Under the pieces are notes generated by a model. The model was not told the origin of the DNA. It searched no databases and worked only from the letters and a program-made list of their open reading frames with translations. A program made the position numbers and the translations under genes. Below are positions 7,099-14,033 of a stretch of 14,033 nucleotides of DNA, piece after piece (the stretch's first letter is position 1; each line of letters starts with the position of its first letter). Location: positions 1-14,033 of the forward strand of contig JBCDBH010000138.1 of the NCBI GenBank assembly GCA_039184055.1, given 5' to 3'. This stretch comes from JBCDBH01 sp039184055 (GTDB taxonomy: Bacteria; Acidobacteriota; Thermoanaerobaculia; Multivoradales; J023).

Positions 7099-9522
7099 AT
7101 GCTCTTCGATCTCCGTCTCGCGTTCGCCAGCCTGCGCCGCGAGGGCTTGCTCTCTCTACTCGTCATCGCCATTCTCGGTGCCAGCCTCGGCGTGCATACA
7201 GCGGTGTTCAGCCTGGTGAACGCGACGTTTTATCGCCCGCTGCCGTACGCCGACGCCGATCAGCTGGTGGTCGTTCGCAGCGTGTCGAGCAAGACCGGTG
7301 GCGTCTACGGTCTCTCCCTCCCCGATGCCGACGACTTCGCCGTCACCGCCGAGCACCTCGACGAGATCGGCGCCTTCTCGGCGCGCCGCGACAACTTGAT
7401 CGACCTGGACGATCGGGTGACTTCGATTCCGTCGGCGCTGGTCACCTCCGGGGTGCTTCCGGCAACCGGTGTCACACCCCATCTCGGTCGTCTCTTCGAC
7501 CAAGACGATGACTTCCAGGGTGCCGATAGTTTCAAGGTGATCATCAGCCATGGTCTATGGCGGAGCCGCTATGGCGCCGACCCGAACGTGCTCGGTCAGA
7601 CTCTACGCACCTCGCTCGGCACGTTTCAGATCGTCGGTGTCCTACCGGTCGGATACGGTTTTCCCGAAGGCGCCCAGTTGTGGTTCCCCTACCAGAGCTG
7701 GATCGACACGCAAGACACCGGCGATACCCGTGAAGACAGTCGCGCGTTGCGCTGGCCTCAAGGTCTGGCGCGGCTGACCGAGCCGGACGGTCTGGAACGA
7801 GCCCGAGCCGAGATCGACAACCTGGCTGGAGGGCTCGCCGAACGCCACCCGGAAACCAATGCCGATTGGCGTCCTCGGCTCGAGCCCTATCGAGCGTTCG
7901 CCACCTCGGGACTGGCACCCCATCTGCGCTCGTTGTTCACCCTCACCTGGGTGTTCGTGGCCTTGGCGGCGATCAATCTGACCGGTCTGCAATTGGCGCG
8001 AGGCGTGGCGCGTACCGCGACGTTCTCTTTGCAACTCGCCTTGGGAGCACGTGGGTCTCGTCTCGGCCGACAGCTTTTGTTCGAGACGCTGCTGCTCACC
8101 ATTCCGGGAGCGCTGCTCGGTCTCGGTCTGGCCAAGACGATTCTCGCTTTTCTTCCGCGCTTGATTCCCACGTCTCTGCCACCGTGGATCGATATCCGCT
8201 TGGGTCTCGCCGAAATCGGCTTCGCCACCAGCGCCGCCCTCTTGGTGGCCTTGATCGCCGGCTTGGCGCCGTTGATCCTCGGCTGGCGATTGGATCTCCG
8301 CACCCTCCTCGCCGGCCGGGCGGCGCCCGCCAACAGCGGTCGATTTCGTCGGCTGTTGATCGTCGCCGAAGTGGCCTTGGCCGCCGTGCTCCTGGTCGCC
8401 GCCGGGTTGCTGGCGCGCTCCTTCGACTCCCTGCAACAGATCACCCCGGGCTTCGCTACCGACAACGTCGTCACCGTTCAGATGTCGCCGCAATTCACGG
8501 GCACCTATGTCGAGCAAGCCGACGGGCTGGCGGCCATGTACCGTCGCGTCCAGACTCGCTTGCTCGACGTCCCGGGAATCGATGCCGTGGGTGGCACGAC
8601 GCACCTACCGTATCTCGACCGCGACCGTCGACCGGTCACCGTGGTGGTGAGAGGCGGCGCGGACGAAGAGACACTCGAGCACCAGGCACCGTTCCTCACC
8701 GTCGACATCACACCAGGCTATTTCGCGTCGATGAACATCCCGATCGTCGAAGGTCGTGATTTCCGATGGTCCGATCATCGCGACGACGGGCTGGTGATCA
8801 TTCTGAGTCGACGGGCGGTCGAACAGCTCTTCCCCGGTCAATCGGCGCTCGGCAAAGAAGTCCGTCTCGCCAGCGATTCCTGGGCTCGGGTGATCGGCGT
8901 GGTCGGCGACGTGCGTTACGACCCTCGCGAGACGACCTTCGGGGCCGAGCTCTACTACCCCATCACGCAATACAAGGCGTGGCGACAGCGCTTGACCGTG
9001 CATCTCCAAGGCACGCCCGAGGCATTGATGCCGAGCCTGCGCCAAGCGCTCGACGACGCGGCGCCCGAGGCCGGTGTGGTCGAGATCCGCCCGCTCGGCT
9101 CGATTCTCGACGAATCCCTTTGGCAGTCCCGGCTGCTCGGCCGCTTGGCACCGCTCTTCGCCCTCGTCGCCATGCTCCTCGCGAGCCTCGGTGTCTACGG
9201 TCTAGCGGCCCACGATCTAGCGCAGAGACGCCACGAGCTCGGCGTCCGCGCCGCGCTCGGCGCGCCACGTGAAGCGCTCGGTCGGCTGGTTCTATGGTGG
9301 GGCGCGCGCCTCGTCATCATGGGTGTGGTGAGCGGAATCGCGATCAGCTTCTTCGCCGCCGCGCCCCTGCTCGCGGCCTCGCTCTTCGGGATCGAAGCAC
9401 AAGATCCCGCGACCCTCATCTTCGCCGCCGTCGCCCTGATCACCACCGGACTCGTCGCCTGCCTGGTGCCCGCCTGGCGCGCCATGAACGTTCATCCAAC
9501 CGAGTCGCTACGCGAATCGTAA
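7099..9522 (+). CDS. ABC-transporter-like orphan permease, ADOP family (FtsX/MacB type)
   Basis: An 807-residue inner-membrane protein of the duplicated orphan permease class (TIGR03434), at the expected length. It starts LRLAFASLRREGLLSLLVIAILGASLG, the typical first TM segment, followed by THE motif HTAVFSLVNATFYRPLPYADADQLV and a MacB-like periplasmic domain (about residues 50-260). A central TM cluster lies at about 280-450, with FRRLLIVAEVALAAVLLVAAGLLARSF. A second periplasmic domain (about 450-670) and a C-terminal FtsX unit follow, with LASLGVYGLAAHDLAQRRHELGVRAALGA and a final LVPAWRAMNVHPTESLRES. No ATPase gene is adjacent, hence orphan. Family function is poorly known; related MacB-type proteins act in export or mechanotransmission. 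Its place between two metal gene groups hints at a link but proves none. The ribosome binding site is weak (AAGGA about 13 bases upstream). Confidence 0.93.
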   Translation: MLFDLRLAFASLRREGLLSLLVIAILGASLGVHTAVFSLVNATFYRPLPYADADQLVVVRSVSSKTGGVYGLSLPDADDFAVTAEHLDEIGAFSARRDNLIDLDDRVTSIPSALVTSGVLPATGVTPHLGRLFDQDDDFQGADSFKVIISHGLWRSRYGADPNVLGQTLRTSLGTFQIVGVLPVGYGFPEGAQLWFPYQSWIDTQDTGDTREDSRALRWPQGLARLTEPDGLERARAEIDNLAGGLAERHPETNADWRPRLEPYRAFATSGLAPHLRSLFTLTWVFVALAAINLTGLQLARGVARTATFSLQLALGARGSRLGRQLLFETLLLTIPGALLGLGLAKTILAFLPRLIPTSLPPWIDIRLGLAEIGFATSAALLVALIAGLAPLILGWRLDLRTLLAGRAAPANSGRFRRLLIVAEVALAAVLLVAAGLLARSFDSLQQITPGFATDNVVTVQMSPQFTGTYVEQADGLAAMYRRVQTRLLDVPGIDAVGGTTHLPYLDRDRRPVTVVVRGGADEETLEHQAPFLTVDITPGYFASMNIPIVEGRDFRWSDHRDDGLVIILSRRAVEQLFPGQSALGKEVRLASDSWARVIGVVGDVRYDPRETTFGAELYYPITQYKAWRQRLTVHLQGTPEALMPSLRQALDDAAPEAGVVEIRPLGSILDESLWQSRLLGRLAPLFALVAMLLASLGVYGLAAHDLAQRRHELGVRAALGAPREALGRLVLWWGARLVIMGVVSGIAISFFAAAPLLAASLFGIEAQDPATLIFAAVALITTGLVACLVPAWRAMNVHPTESLRES

Positions 9523-9605
9523 AGCGGCAATCGACGAGAACACGCGCAAGACCAAGGCTCGGAATCGGAACCTTTTATAGAATTCGAAACGGAGACCTCG
9601 ACAAC
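9523..9605 (+). promoter_or_regulatory. Short gap before CobW gene with an AT-rich promoter-like patch
   Basis: This 83-base gap contains the only AT-rich patch nearby, CCTTTTATAGAATTCG (9571-9586). TATAGA at 9576-9581 is a possible -10 box, but no good -35 lies at the right distance. GGAG at 9591-9594 serves the next gene with an 11-base spacing. Genes of this type are often under Zur control, but I see no clear Zur palindrome here. Confidence 0.3.
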
Positions 9606-10841
9606 ATGACTGCCCTACACAACGACGAACGCTTGCCGGTCACCGTACTGTCGGGATTCTTGGGCGCGGGCAAGACCACGCTTCTCAACCACGTGCTCAA
9701 CAATCGCGAAGAACGCCGCGTCGCCGTGATCGTCAACGACATGAGCGACGTGAACATCGACGCCGAACTCGTCGAGCACGGTGGCGCGGAGCTCTCGCGG
9801 ACCGAAGAAAAGCTCGTCGAGATGACCAACGGCTGTATCTGCTGCACCCTGCGTGACGATCTGCTGGCCGAAGTGTCACGTCTCGCCAAAGAGCGTCGCT
9901 TCGACTATTTGCTCATCGAATCGACCGGAATCTCCGAACCCATCCCAGTGGCCCAAACCTTCACCTTCGAAGACGAGTACGGTGTCAGCCTTGCCGATAT
10001 CTCGCGGCTCGACACCATGGTCACCGTGGTCGACGCGGCGAGCTTTCTACGCGACTACAACGAAGCGGAAGCGCTCACCGAGCGGGGTGAATCGTTGGGT
10101 GAGGAAGATGAGCGCACGGTCACCGATCTACTCATCGACCAGATCGAGTTCGCTGATGTCATCGTGCTCAACAAGATCGACCTGGCGGGCGAGGACACGG
10201 CGCACGAGGTCGAGGCCATCATCAAGGCGCTCAACCCAGGCGCGCAGATCCTCCCCGCGAACCACAGCCACGTATCCCTCGACAAGGTCCTCGACACCGG
10301 CCTCTTCGACTACGAGACGGCGGAAAGCTCGGCCGGTTGGATCCGCGAGATGGAGGGTGAGCACACCCCCGAAACCGAGGAATACGGCATCTCGAGCTTC
10401 ACCTATCAGACCTCCCATCCTTTCGACGCCGACAAGCTGTGGGAGTTCTTCAACAACGGTGACAACTGGCGTGGGGTGCTGCGCTCAAAAGGCTTCTTCT
10501 GGGTCGCAGCCGACCACAAAACCGCCTATGAGTGGGCGCAGGCCGGTGGAGTCAGCGACGTCAAGCCGATCGGTCTGTGGTGGGCGGCGGTGTCGCGCAA
10601 ACGCTGGCATCATCCACCAGGCGAGCGCCCAGACGAACAACCCAGCTGGCATCCGCGCTTTGGTGATCGTACCCAGAAGCTCGTGTTCATCGGTCAAAAG
10701 ATGGACGAAGAAGCCATGCGGGCTCAGCTCGACGACTGCCTATTGGACCCCCGGCTCGCTTCTGGGACCAGCAAGACGTGGGCGATGCTCGACAACCCCT
10801 TTCCCAAGCTTCAAATCCGCACCAGGGAGGTAAGTAAGTGA
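9606..10841 (+). CDS. COG0523 GTPase, CobW/ZigA-type zinc metallochaperone
   Basis: A 411-residue cytosolic GTP-binding protein of the G3E/COG0523 family, whose members bind Zn and deliver it to client proteins. Motifs: Walker A GFLGAGKTT (17-25), the signature metal site GCICC (76-80), ESTGISEP at 105-112 (switch/Walker B region) and the base-specificity motif NKID (189-192). The C-terminal CobW_C domain includes LRSKGFFWVAADH, WWAAVSRKRWHHPPGERP and FGDRTQKLVFIGQKMDEEAM, as in the ZigA-like long form. The ATG at 9606 was chosen because the family start PVTVLSGFLGAGKTT follows directly; the frame is open upstream but that part is without family features. Its stop overlaps the GTG of the MerC-like gene, so these are translated together. 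ZigA relatives are induced by zinc limitation; that this one is so regulated is inference. Confidence 0.93.
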   Translation: MTALHNDERLPVTVLSGFLGAGKTTLLNHVLNNREERRVAVIVNDMSDVNIDAELVEHGGAELSRTEEKLVEMTNGCICCTLRDDLLAEVSRLAKERRFDYLLIESTGISEPIPVAQTFTFEDEYGVSLADISRLDTMVTVVDAASFLRDYNEAEALTERGESLGEEDERTVTDLLIDQIEFADVIVLNKIDLAGEDTAHEVEAIIKALNPGAQILPANHSHVSLDKVLDTGLFDYETAESSAGWIREMEGEHTPETEEYGISSFTYQTSHPFDADKLWEFFNNGDNWRGVLRSKGFFWVAADHKTAYEWAQAGGVSDVKPIGLWWAAVSRKRWHHPPGERPDEQPSWHPRFGDRTQKLVFIGQKMDEEAMRAQLDDCLLDPRLASGTSKTWAMLDNPFPKLQIRTREVSK

Positions 10842-11248
10842 ACGAGACGACGACTACGAGCTTTCGAAACACCGCCGTGGACCGACTGGGCACCCTCGCG
10901 AGTGCCCTGTGTGCCGTCCACTGTGCACTCTGCGCGCTCCTTCCAACGCTGCTCGTGGCATGGGGTTTGGGTGCTTTGCTGACCCACGAAGCCGAGTGGA
11001 CCTTTACCCTTTTGGCGGTCGTTCTCGGCGTGGCGGCTCTCGTCCTCGGATGGCGTAAACACCAATCCTGGTGGATTGCGTCGATTCTGGGAGTCGGCAT
11101 CGTGGGCCTGCTCGCATCACGCTTCCTCGAAGAAGGAGGCGGCGAGACGGTTGGGGTGGTGATCGGTGTCGCGGCGGGCCTCAGCCTGGTTGTCGGACAC
11201 CTATCCAACCTCCAGGCCATCCGCCAGCGCTCTGCCGAAGCCGTATGA
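10838..11248 (+). CDS. MerC-domain membrane protein
   Basis: A 136-residue inner-membrane protein of the MerC domain family (PF03203). It begins with GTG at 10838, four bases overlapping the CobW stop (GTGA), with GGGAGG about seven bases upstream. DRLGTLASALCAVHCALCALLP holds the family's Cys/His signature (C25, H28, C29, C32) in the first of four predicted TM segments; the others are near residues 53-72, 81-100 and 104-125. It ends with the typical GHLSNLQAIR. MerC of mercury-resistance transposons moves Hg(II) inward, but no merA, merR or merP is present. With a COG0523 partner, uptake or sensing of zinc is more likely; that is inference. Its stop overlaps the next start by ATGA, making a tightly coupled three-gene unit. 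Confidence 0.88.
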   Translation: MNETTTTSFRNTAVDRLGTLASALCAVHCALCALLPTLLVAWGLGALLTHEAEWTFTLLAVVLGVAALVLGWRKHQSWWIASILGVGIVGLLASRFLEEGGGETVGVVIGVAAGLSLVVGHLSNLQAIRQRSAEAV

Positions 11249-12450
11249 ACCTCGACTGGTTGGTCATCGGCGGTGGTATTCACGGGGTGCACATCGCCGC
11301 CCGACTCGTCGGCGAGGGCCACGCCGATCCCGAACGGCTGCGGCTACTCGACCCCGCCGACACGCTCTTGGCGCGCTGGCGGGCGTGTACGGCGGTCACC
11401 GGCATGCGCTATTTGCGCTCGACATCGGTCCACCATCTCGATCTCGACCCGTGGTCACTACAGCGTTTCGCGGGCAAACGAAGAACCCGCAGACGCAACC
11501 TCTTCGCCTCTCGGTACGACCGCCCCTCGCTCGAGCTCTTCAATAGTCATTGTGATCACGTTGTCGAAACGTACGGTCTCGATGCGCTCCACATCCGCGA
11601 CCGCGCCACGACGTGCGCGGCCGATGGTGACGGCGTCACCGTACAGACCGTAAACGGGCTCGATCTCGTCGCACAGAACCTCGTGTTGGCGATCGGCTCG
11701 AGCGACTTCCCCGACTGGCCAACCTGGGCGCCACGCGACCATCCACGGGTGCGTCATGTCTTCGAGCTGGGCTTCAACGCCTGGCCAAGCGATGGTCAAG
11801 AAAGCGTCGCGGTCGTCGGTGGCGGAATCTCGGCCGGACAAGTGGCGCTTCGTCTGGTCGAAGAAGGCCACGAAGTCTTTCTCGTCAGCCGCCATGCGTT
11901 TCGCAAACACCAATTCGATAGCGATCCAGGATGGCTCGGCCCCAAGAACATGATGGGTTACAGCCGCGAGCGGAGCCTCGATCGACGTCGCGAGATCATC
12001 AACACCGCGCGACATCGAGGCTCCGTGCCTCCCGACGTTTGGACCGCGCTTCGAAACGCCAACGATATGAGGCTGCTGACCCGGCACATCGCTGAGATCG
12101 AGGATCTCGCCATCGAGCGCGATGTTTTCCGTATGCGTCTTTCGACCGCCGAGTCGATCATTGTCGACCGCGTCCTCCTCGCCACCGGCTTCGTCATGAA
12201 ACGGCCCGGCGGCACCTTGGTCGACAGCCTGATCACTTCCGCGTCCCTACCCTGTGCGCGATGTGGCTTCCCCGTGGTCGACACGGCACTCCGGTGGCAT
12301 CCGAGGATTCGCGTCACCGGCCCGCTCGCCGAGCTCGAGCTCGGACCCGTGTCCCGAACCATCGCCGGGGTTCGCCGTGCCGGCGATCGGATCATCAAGA
12401 GTCTCGAGACCTCGAGCAAAAGGCAAAAGGCCGCCAGCCTCTTTGCTTGA
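11245..12450 (+). CDS. FAD/NAD(P)-binding oxidoreductase-like protein
   Basis: A 401-residue protein starting at the ATG that overlaps the MerC-like stop (ATGA). MNLDWLVIGGGIHGVHIAARL is an N-terminal FAD-binding Rossmann motif, and VAVVGGGISAGQVALRLVEEG near residue 190 is the second dinucleotide motif for NAD(P)H. VDRVLLATGF is the typical ATG-type motif, and CGFPVVDTALRWHPRIRVTGPLAELELGPVSR closes the fold. This layout matches the SidA/lysine- and ornithine-N-hydroxylase-like group often annotated only as FAD/NAD(P)-binding protein. A Cys pair C337-X2-C340 precedes the final motif. The substrate is unknown. Coupling to the CobW and MerC genes suggests a task in metal homeostasis, perhaps metallophore modification or thiol redox, but the sequence does not decide this. 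Confidence 0.85.
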   Translation: MNLDWLVIGGGIHGVHIAARLVGEGHADPERLRLLDPADTLLARWRACTAVTGMRYLRSTSVHHLDLDPWSLQRFAGKRRTRRRNLFASRYDRPSLELFNSHCDHVVETYGLDALHIRDRATTCAADGDGVTVQTVNGLDLVAQNLVLAIGSSDFPDWPTWAPRDHPRVRHVFELGFNAWPSDGQESVAVVGGGISAGQVALRLVEEGHEVFLVSRHAFRKHQFDSDPGWLGPKNMMGYSRERSLDRRREIINTARHRGSVPPDVWTALRNANDMRLLTRHIAEIEDLAIERDVFRMRLSTAESIIVDRVLLATGFVMKRPGGTLVDSLITSASLPCARCGFPVVDTALRWHPRIRVTGPLAELELGPVSRTIAGVRRAGDRIIKSLETSSKRQKAASLFA

Positions 12451-12507
12451 AAGACGCTGCCGGCCTCGGATCGAGCCTGATCTAGGGTTCATCAATCCTA
12501 GGGCTCA
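12451..12507. terminator. Convergent gap with weak hairpins
   Basis: Between convergent genes lies GGCCTCG-GAT-CGAGCC (12462-12477), a 6-base stem with one bulged C. A further imperfect hairpin GCAAAAGG...CCTCTTTGC (12423-12446) overlaps the end of the preceding gene. Neither is followed by a clear T-run, so bidirectional termination here is plausible but weakly supported. Confidence 0.3.
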
Positions 12508-12513
12508 TCAATC
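12482..12513. repeat. Tandem 16-base direct repeat at the convergent gene ends
   Basis: CTAGGGTTCATCAATC (12482-12497) is followed directly by CTAGGGCTCATCAATC (12498-12513), 15 of 16 bases identical. The second copy includes the stop codon of the minus-strand gene ending at 12508, so that gene has a second in-phase-looking TGA copy just beyond its own stop. It looks like a small slippage duplication. Confidence 0.8.
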
Positions 12514-12954
12514 CTCGACAAGCGACACGATGTAGCGGATCGGCTTGTCACCCTGACCCTTGTTCGAGAAACGCAACGCCACCGGTTGCGGGTCGTTCTG
12601 GTTGAAGATGATCGGGCCGACGCTGACATACGCCTCATGGAACTGGCAATCGCCCGGGTCGGTTCGCTCGGTTTCGATCTCGGTGCCGGTGCGGGTGTTC
12701 TGATTCTGACCACCGTAAACCATACCCCTGAAGATCCCTGGAGTCTCGAGGTAGATGGCGTAACGGCCCGTACGCACGATCGGGAAATGGGTGTAGCTGT
12801 ATTCAGAGTCTGAAGGTTTGACCGTGATCGGCACATTGCGCGGACCGTGATGCGGCGGCGCGAAGACGTCGCTCAGCGCCGAGACGGCGTAAATCTCTTC
12901 TCCGGCTCCCTGGATATTGAATTGCTGACATGCGATATGAGCGGTAGACGACAT
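12508..12954 (-). CDS. Unknown 148-residue beta-rich protein
   Basis: I do not recognise this protein. The frame opens at 12966, but the ATG at 12954 (MSSTAHIAC) has GGAG six bases upstream, while the first ATG has only AGAGA directly adjoining it, so I chose 12954. There is no signal peptide or TM segment. The composition suggests alternating beta strands: FNIQGAGEEIYAVSALSDVF, YTHFPIVRTGRYAIYLETPG, FRGMVYGGQNQNTRTGTEIE, FHEAYVSVGPIIFNQNDPQP and RYIVSLVED at the end. Two cysteines are present, one near the N-terminus. It is the last gene of a minus-strand series with the dodecin-like gene 83 bases upstream. Gene-like features are the good ribosome binding site, an uninterrupted frame and sensible amino-acid composition. 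Confidence 0.75.
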   Translation of the reverse strand: MSSTAHIACQQFNIQGAGEEIYAVSALSDVFAPPHHGPRNVPITVKPSDSEYSYTHFPIVRTGRYAIYLETPGIFRGMVYGGQNQNTRTGTEIETERTDPGDCQFHEAYVSVGPIIFNQNDPQPVALRFSNKGQGDKPIRYIVSLVED

Positions 12955-12974
12955 GATTGACTCCATTCTCTAGA

Positions 12975-13018
12975 CGGGTTGTACCCGATGTTTTATGTGA
13001 CGAATCCATGCTGATTCG
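12975..13018 (-). other. Hairpins between dodecin-like gene and the 148-residue gene
   Basis: Two perfect inverted repeats occupy this gap: CGAATC-CATGCT-GATTCG (13001-13018) and CGGGT-TGT-ACCCG (12975-12987). In the minus-strand transcript they come in that order, after the dodecin-like stop and just before the next gene's ribosome binding site. They may end part of the transcripts or set the expression ratio of the two genes. No T-run is present, so a classical terminator is not supported. Confidence 0.35.
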
Positions 13019-13037
13019 GCGCTTGGCCGTCGTGTGT

Positions 13038-13277
13038 TCAGTGATCGTGCGAGTGCTTGTGAAAGCCCGCGATGTCGATGACGACCTGGAAGACCTTCAC
13101 GTTGTCGTCGCGGATGACACCTTGGAAGGCGACTGCCTCGAACGTCTTGAACTCGAGCTCCGGATGATCGTGAGCGATTTCGGGAATCCCGTCGCGTACG
13201 GCGTCGTCGAAGCTGGTCTCGGATGAGACGATGGCGCGAAGGACATCTTGGTGGCGATTCTCGTGTGAGGCAAACAT
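13038..13277 (-). CDS. Dodecin-like small protein with His-rich C-terminus
   Basis: A 79-residue protein. From residue 18 it shows the dodecin layout: a strand and helix SSETSFDDAVRDGIPEIAH, then two strands FKTFEAVAFQGVI and VKVFQVVIDIAGF. Dodecins (PF07311) are about 70 residues and form 12-subunit shells storing flavin. Here the flavin-stacking Trp seen in many dodecins is missing from the second strand; Phe occupies this region, so flavin binding is uncertain. The tail HKHSHDH has four His in seven residues and could bind metal. The start at 13277 is supported by AGGAG six to seven bases upstream. The neighbours on the same strand are unknown proteins. The family call is by pattern only. 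Confidence 0.6.
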   Translation of the reverse strand: MFASHENRHQDVLRAIVSSETSFDDAVRDGIPEIAHDHPELEFKTFEAVAFQGVIRDDNVKVFQVVIDIAGFHKHSHDH

Positions 13278-13534
13278 AGGTTTCTCCTTTTGTCATGTGG
13301 CTTTGAGCCCACATCATGAAGGTGTCGCGAGTCGGCTATTCCTCCCAGGCAGAGTCCAAGAAAATGGTTCAGGAAGACACTCACCTTCTTTCGGACCCTT
13401 TTGCCTTCTTTGTCGATCGAGCCGACTCGACTGATAAGCGCAAAGGACTAGATTTTCGGTTCACGAAGAGCGCCGCTCGACACCCACCTTTTGCTGATTC
13501 GTTGAGCGAGTCATCGATGCGAGCTGTTTCGATG
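13278..13534 (-). other. Gap upstream of the dodecin-like gene
   Basis: This 257-base gap shows no convincing gene; frames on both strands here are short or lack start signals. It contains an inverted repeat ATGTGG...CCACAT (13295-13314, 20 bases, one bulge) directly before the ribosome binding site of the dodecin-like gene, and a small hairpin TCGAG-CCGA-CTCGA (13417-13430). The first could shape the mRNA leader or be an operator. No convincing -35/-10 pair was found. Confidence 0.4.
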
Positions 13535-14033
13535 TCATCCACGCGACACGGCCTTGAACAGTGCATCCAGATTTTCAACGGGGTAGAGGGGCTTATTCTG
13601 CCACCAGATCCAAACAAAAAATCCCAGGTACGCTTCCTCGACACTCTTGAGAATTTGAGACCCTGGAAAATTAGCGATGAACTCCGTAAATGGCACTTGA
13701 CCCGCATCCGCCATGCTCGTCGCGTTGCACGTGACCGCGAACGCGATTCGGTCAGGGTCGACTTTCGTATCGGTCGGTAGCCATGGAGATGGATCGTCAA
13801 GGACAGAAGCCACCTCGAGCTCAAAATAGGTATAAACATTGAAAAAAACATTGTTTGCTGTCACAAAATCCTGATCGACCGACTCAGGAATCGAGCTTGG
13901 GCTGCCATTGACCGTACCAACCGGAGAGCTGGCACCGATCAAGACCGCGATCGAACCTTGGGAATACTTGTTCAAGTTGACCGCGAAGATCTCGAATTGA
14001 TCGGCAAAACCAGCCGGAGTGGCCCAGCTACCC
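13535..14033 (-). CDS. Unknown protein, N-terminus cut by the right edge
   Basis: The frame is open from the right edge (first full codon at 14032) to a TGA at 13535, showing 165 residues. A TTG at 13975 could be read as a start, but the frame continues upstream with SWATPAGFADQFEIFAVN, which looks like ordinary protein, so the gene most likely extends beyond the window. There is no TM segment. Readable parts include YSQGSIAVLIGASSPVG, NNVFFNVYTYFELEVASVL, the acidic DPSPWLPTDTKVDPDRIAFAV and an aromatic stretch YLGFFVWIWWQNKPLYPVEN near the end. I do not recognise the family. It is followed at 257 bases by the dodecin-like gene on the same strand. The base composition looks less GC-rich than the metal genes, as for the left-edge gene. 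Confidence 0.75.
   Translation of the reverse strand, partial: GSWATPAGFADQFEIFAVNLNKYSQGSIAVLIGASSPVGTVNGSPSSIPESVDQDFVTANNVFFNVYTYFELEVASVLDDPSPWLPTDTKVDPDRIAFAVTCNATSMADAGQVPFTEFIANFPGSQILKSVEEAYLGFFVWIWWQNKPLYPVENLDALFKAVSRG

Noticed and set aside
7642..8604. 320-codon minus-strand frame inside the permease gene
   Set aside because: Gln/Gly/Arg-rich antisense shadow with no domain; the permease frame carries the family motifs.
9567..9572. GGAACC as an ECF sigma -35 motif before the CobW gene
   Set aside because: No matching -10 (CGTC or GTCTAA type) lies 16-17 bases downstream.
9294..9605. Extended N-terminus of the CobW-type protein
   Set aside because: The frame is open but overlaps the permease gene and is Arg-rich; the family begins right after the ATG at 9606.
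10838..11248. Part of a mercury-resistance operon
   Set aside because: The MerC domain is clear, but merR, merT, merP and merA are absent and the neighbours are of the zinc chaperone type.

Overview
The window is a stretch of a GC-rich bacterial chromosome or contig carrying two metal-handling gene groups, flanked on both sides by genes of unknown function on the opposite strand. Three things suggest Acidobacteriota or a similar Gram-negative phylum: an ECF sigma factor of the TIGR02999 type, a long orphan FtsX/MacB-like permease of the ADOP class that is abundant in Acidobacteriota, and a periplasm-spanning RND pump. This is an inference from gene families; there is no rRNA or other taxonomic marker.

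Layout. Bases 1-1113 (minus) hold the first 371 codons of an unknown protein that runs off the left edge. Just upstream of it, also on minus, is the ECF sigma factor (1272-1862). A divergent intergenic region (1863-1972) separates these from a plus-strand block. That block begins with a small exported Cys/Asp-rich protein (1973-2251), followed by a His-rich CzcB-type adaptor lipoprotein (2404-3681) and a CzcA-type heavy-metal RND pump (3693-6806). A 292-base gap with two tandem palindromes precedes an orphan ADOP permease (7099-9522). Then come three genes with stop/start overlaps: a COG0523 (CobW/ZigA-type) GTPase (9606-10841), a MerC-domain membrane protein (10838-11248) and an FAD/NAD(P)-binding protein (11245-12450). 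From 12451 the genes are on minus again: a 148-residue unknown protein, a dodecin-like small protein with a His-rich tail, and an unknown protein entering from the right edge.

How the parts fit. CzcB and CzcA should export divalent metals such as Zn, Co, Cd or Ni. The CzcA TM4 motif (DFG...VDG...VDN) and the lack of the CusA-type Met site argue against Cu/Ag. No outer-membrane channel (CzcC type) is encoded here, so it must be supplied from elsewhere. The CobW-MerC-FAD group resembles zinc-limitation modules in which a metallochaperone GTPase and small membrane proteins are co-expressed. The window therefore places a metal-excess and a metal-shortage response side by side. The flanking minus-strand genes look less GC-rich by eye and have no visible link to metals apart from the His tail of the dodecin-like protein.

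The least understood parts are the two edge proteins, the 148-residue protein, the small Cys-rich protein that heads the efflux group, and the tandem palindromes at 6821-6864. No tRNA, rRNA, insertion sequence or CRISPR array was seen.
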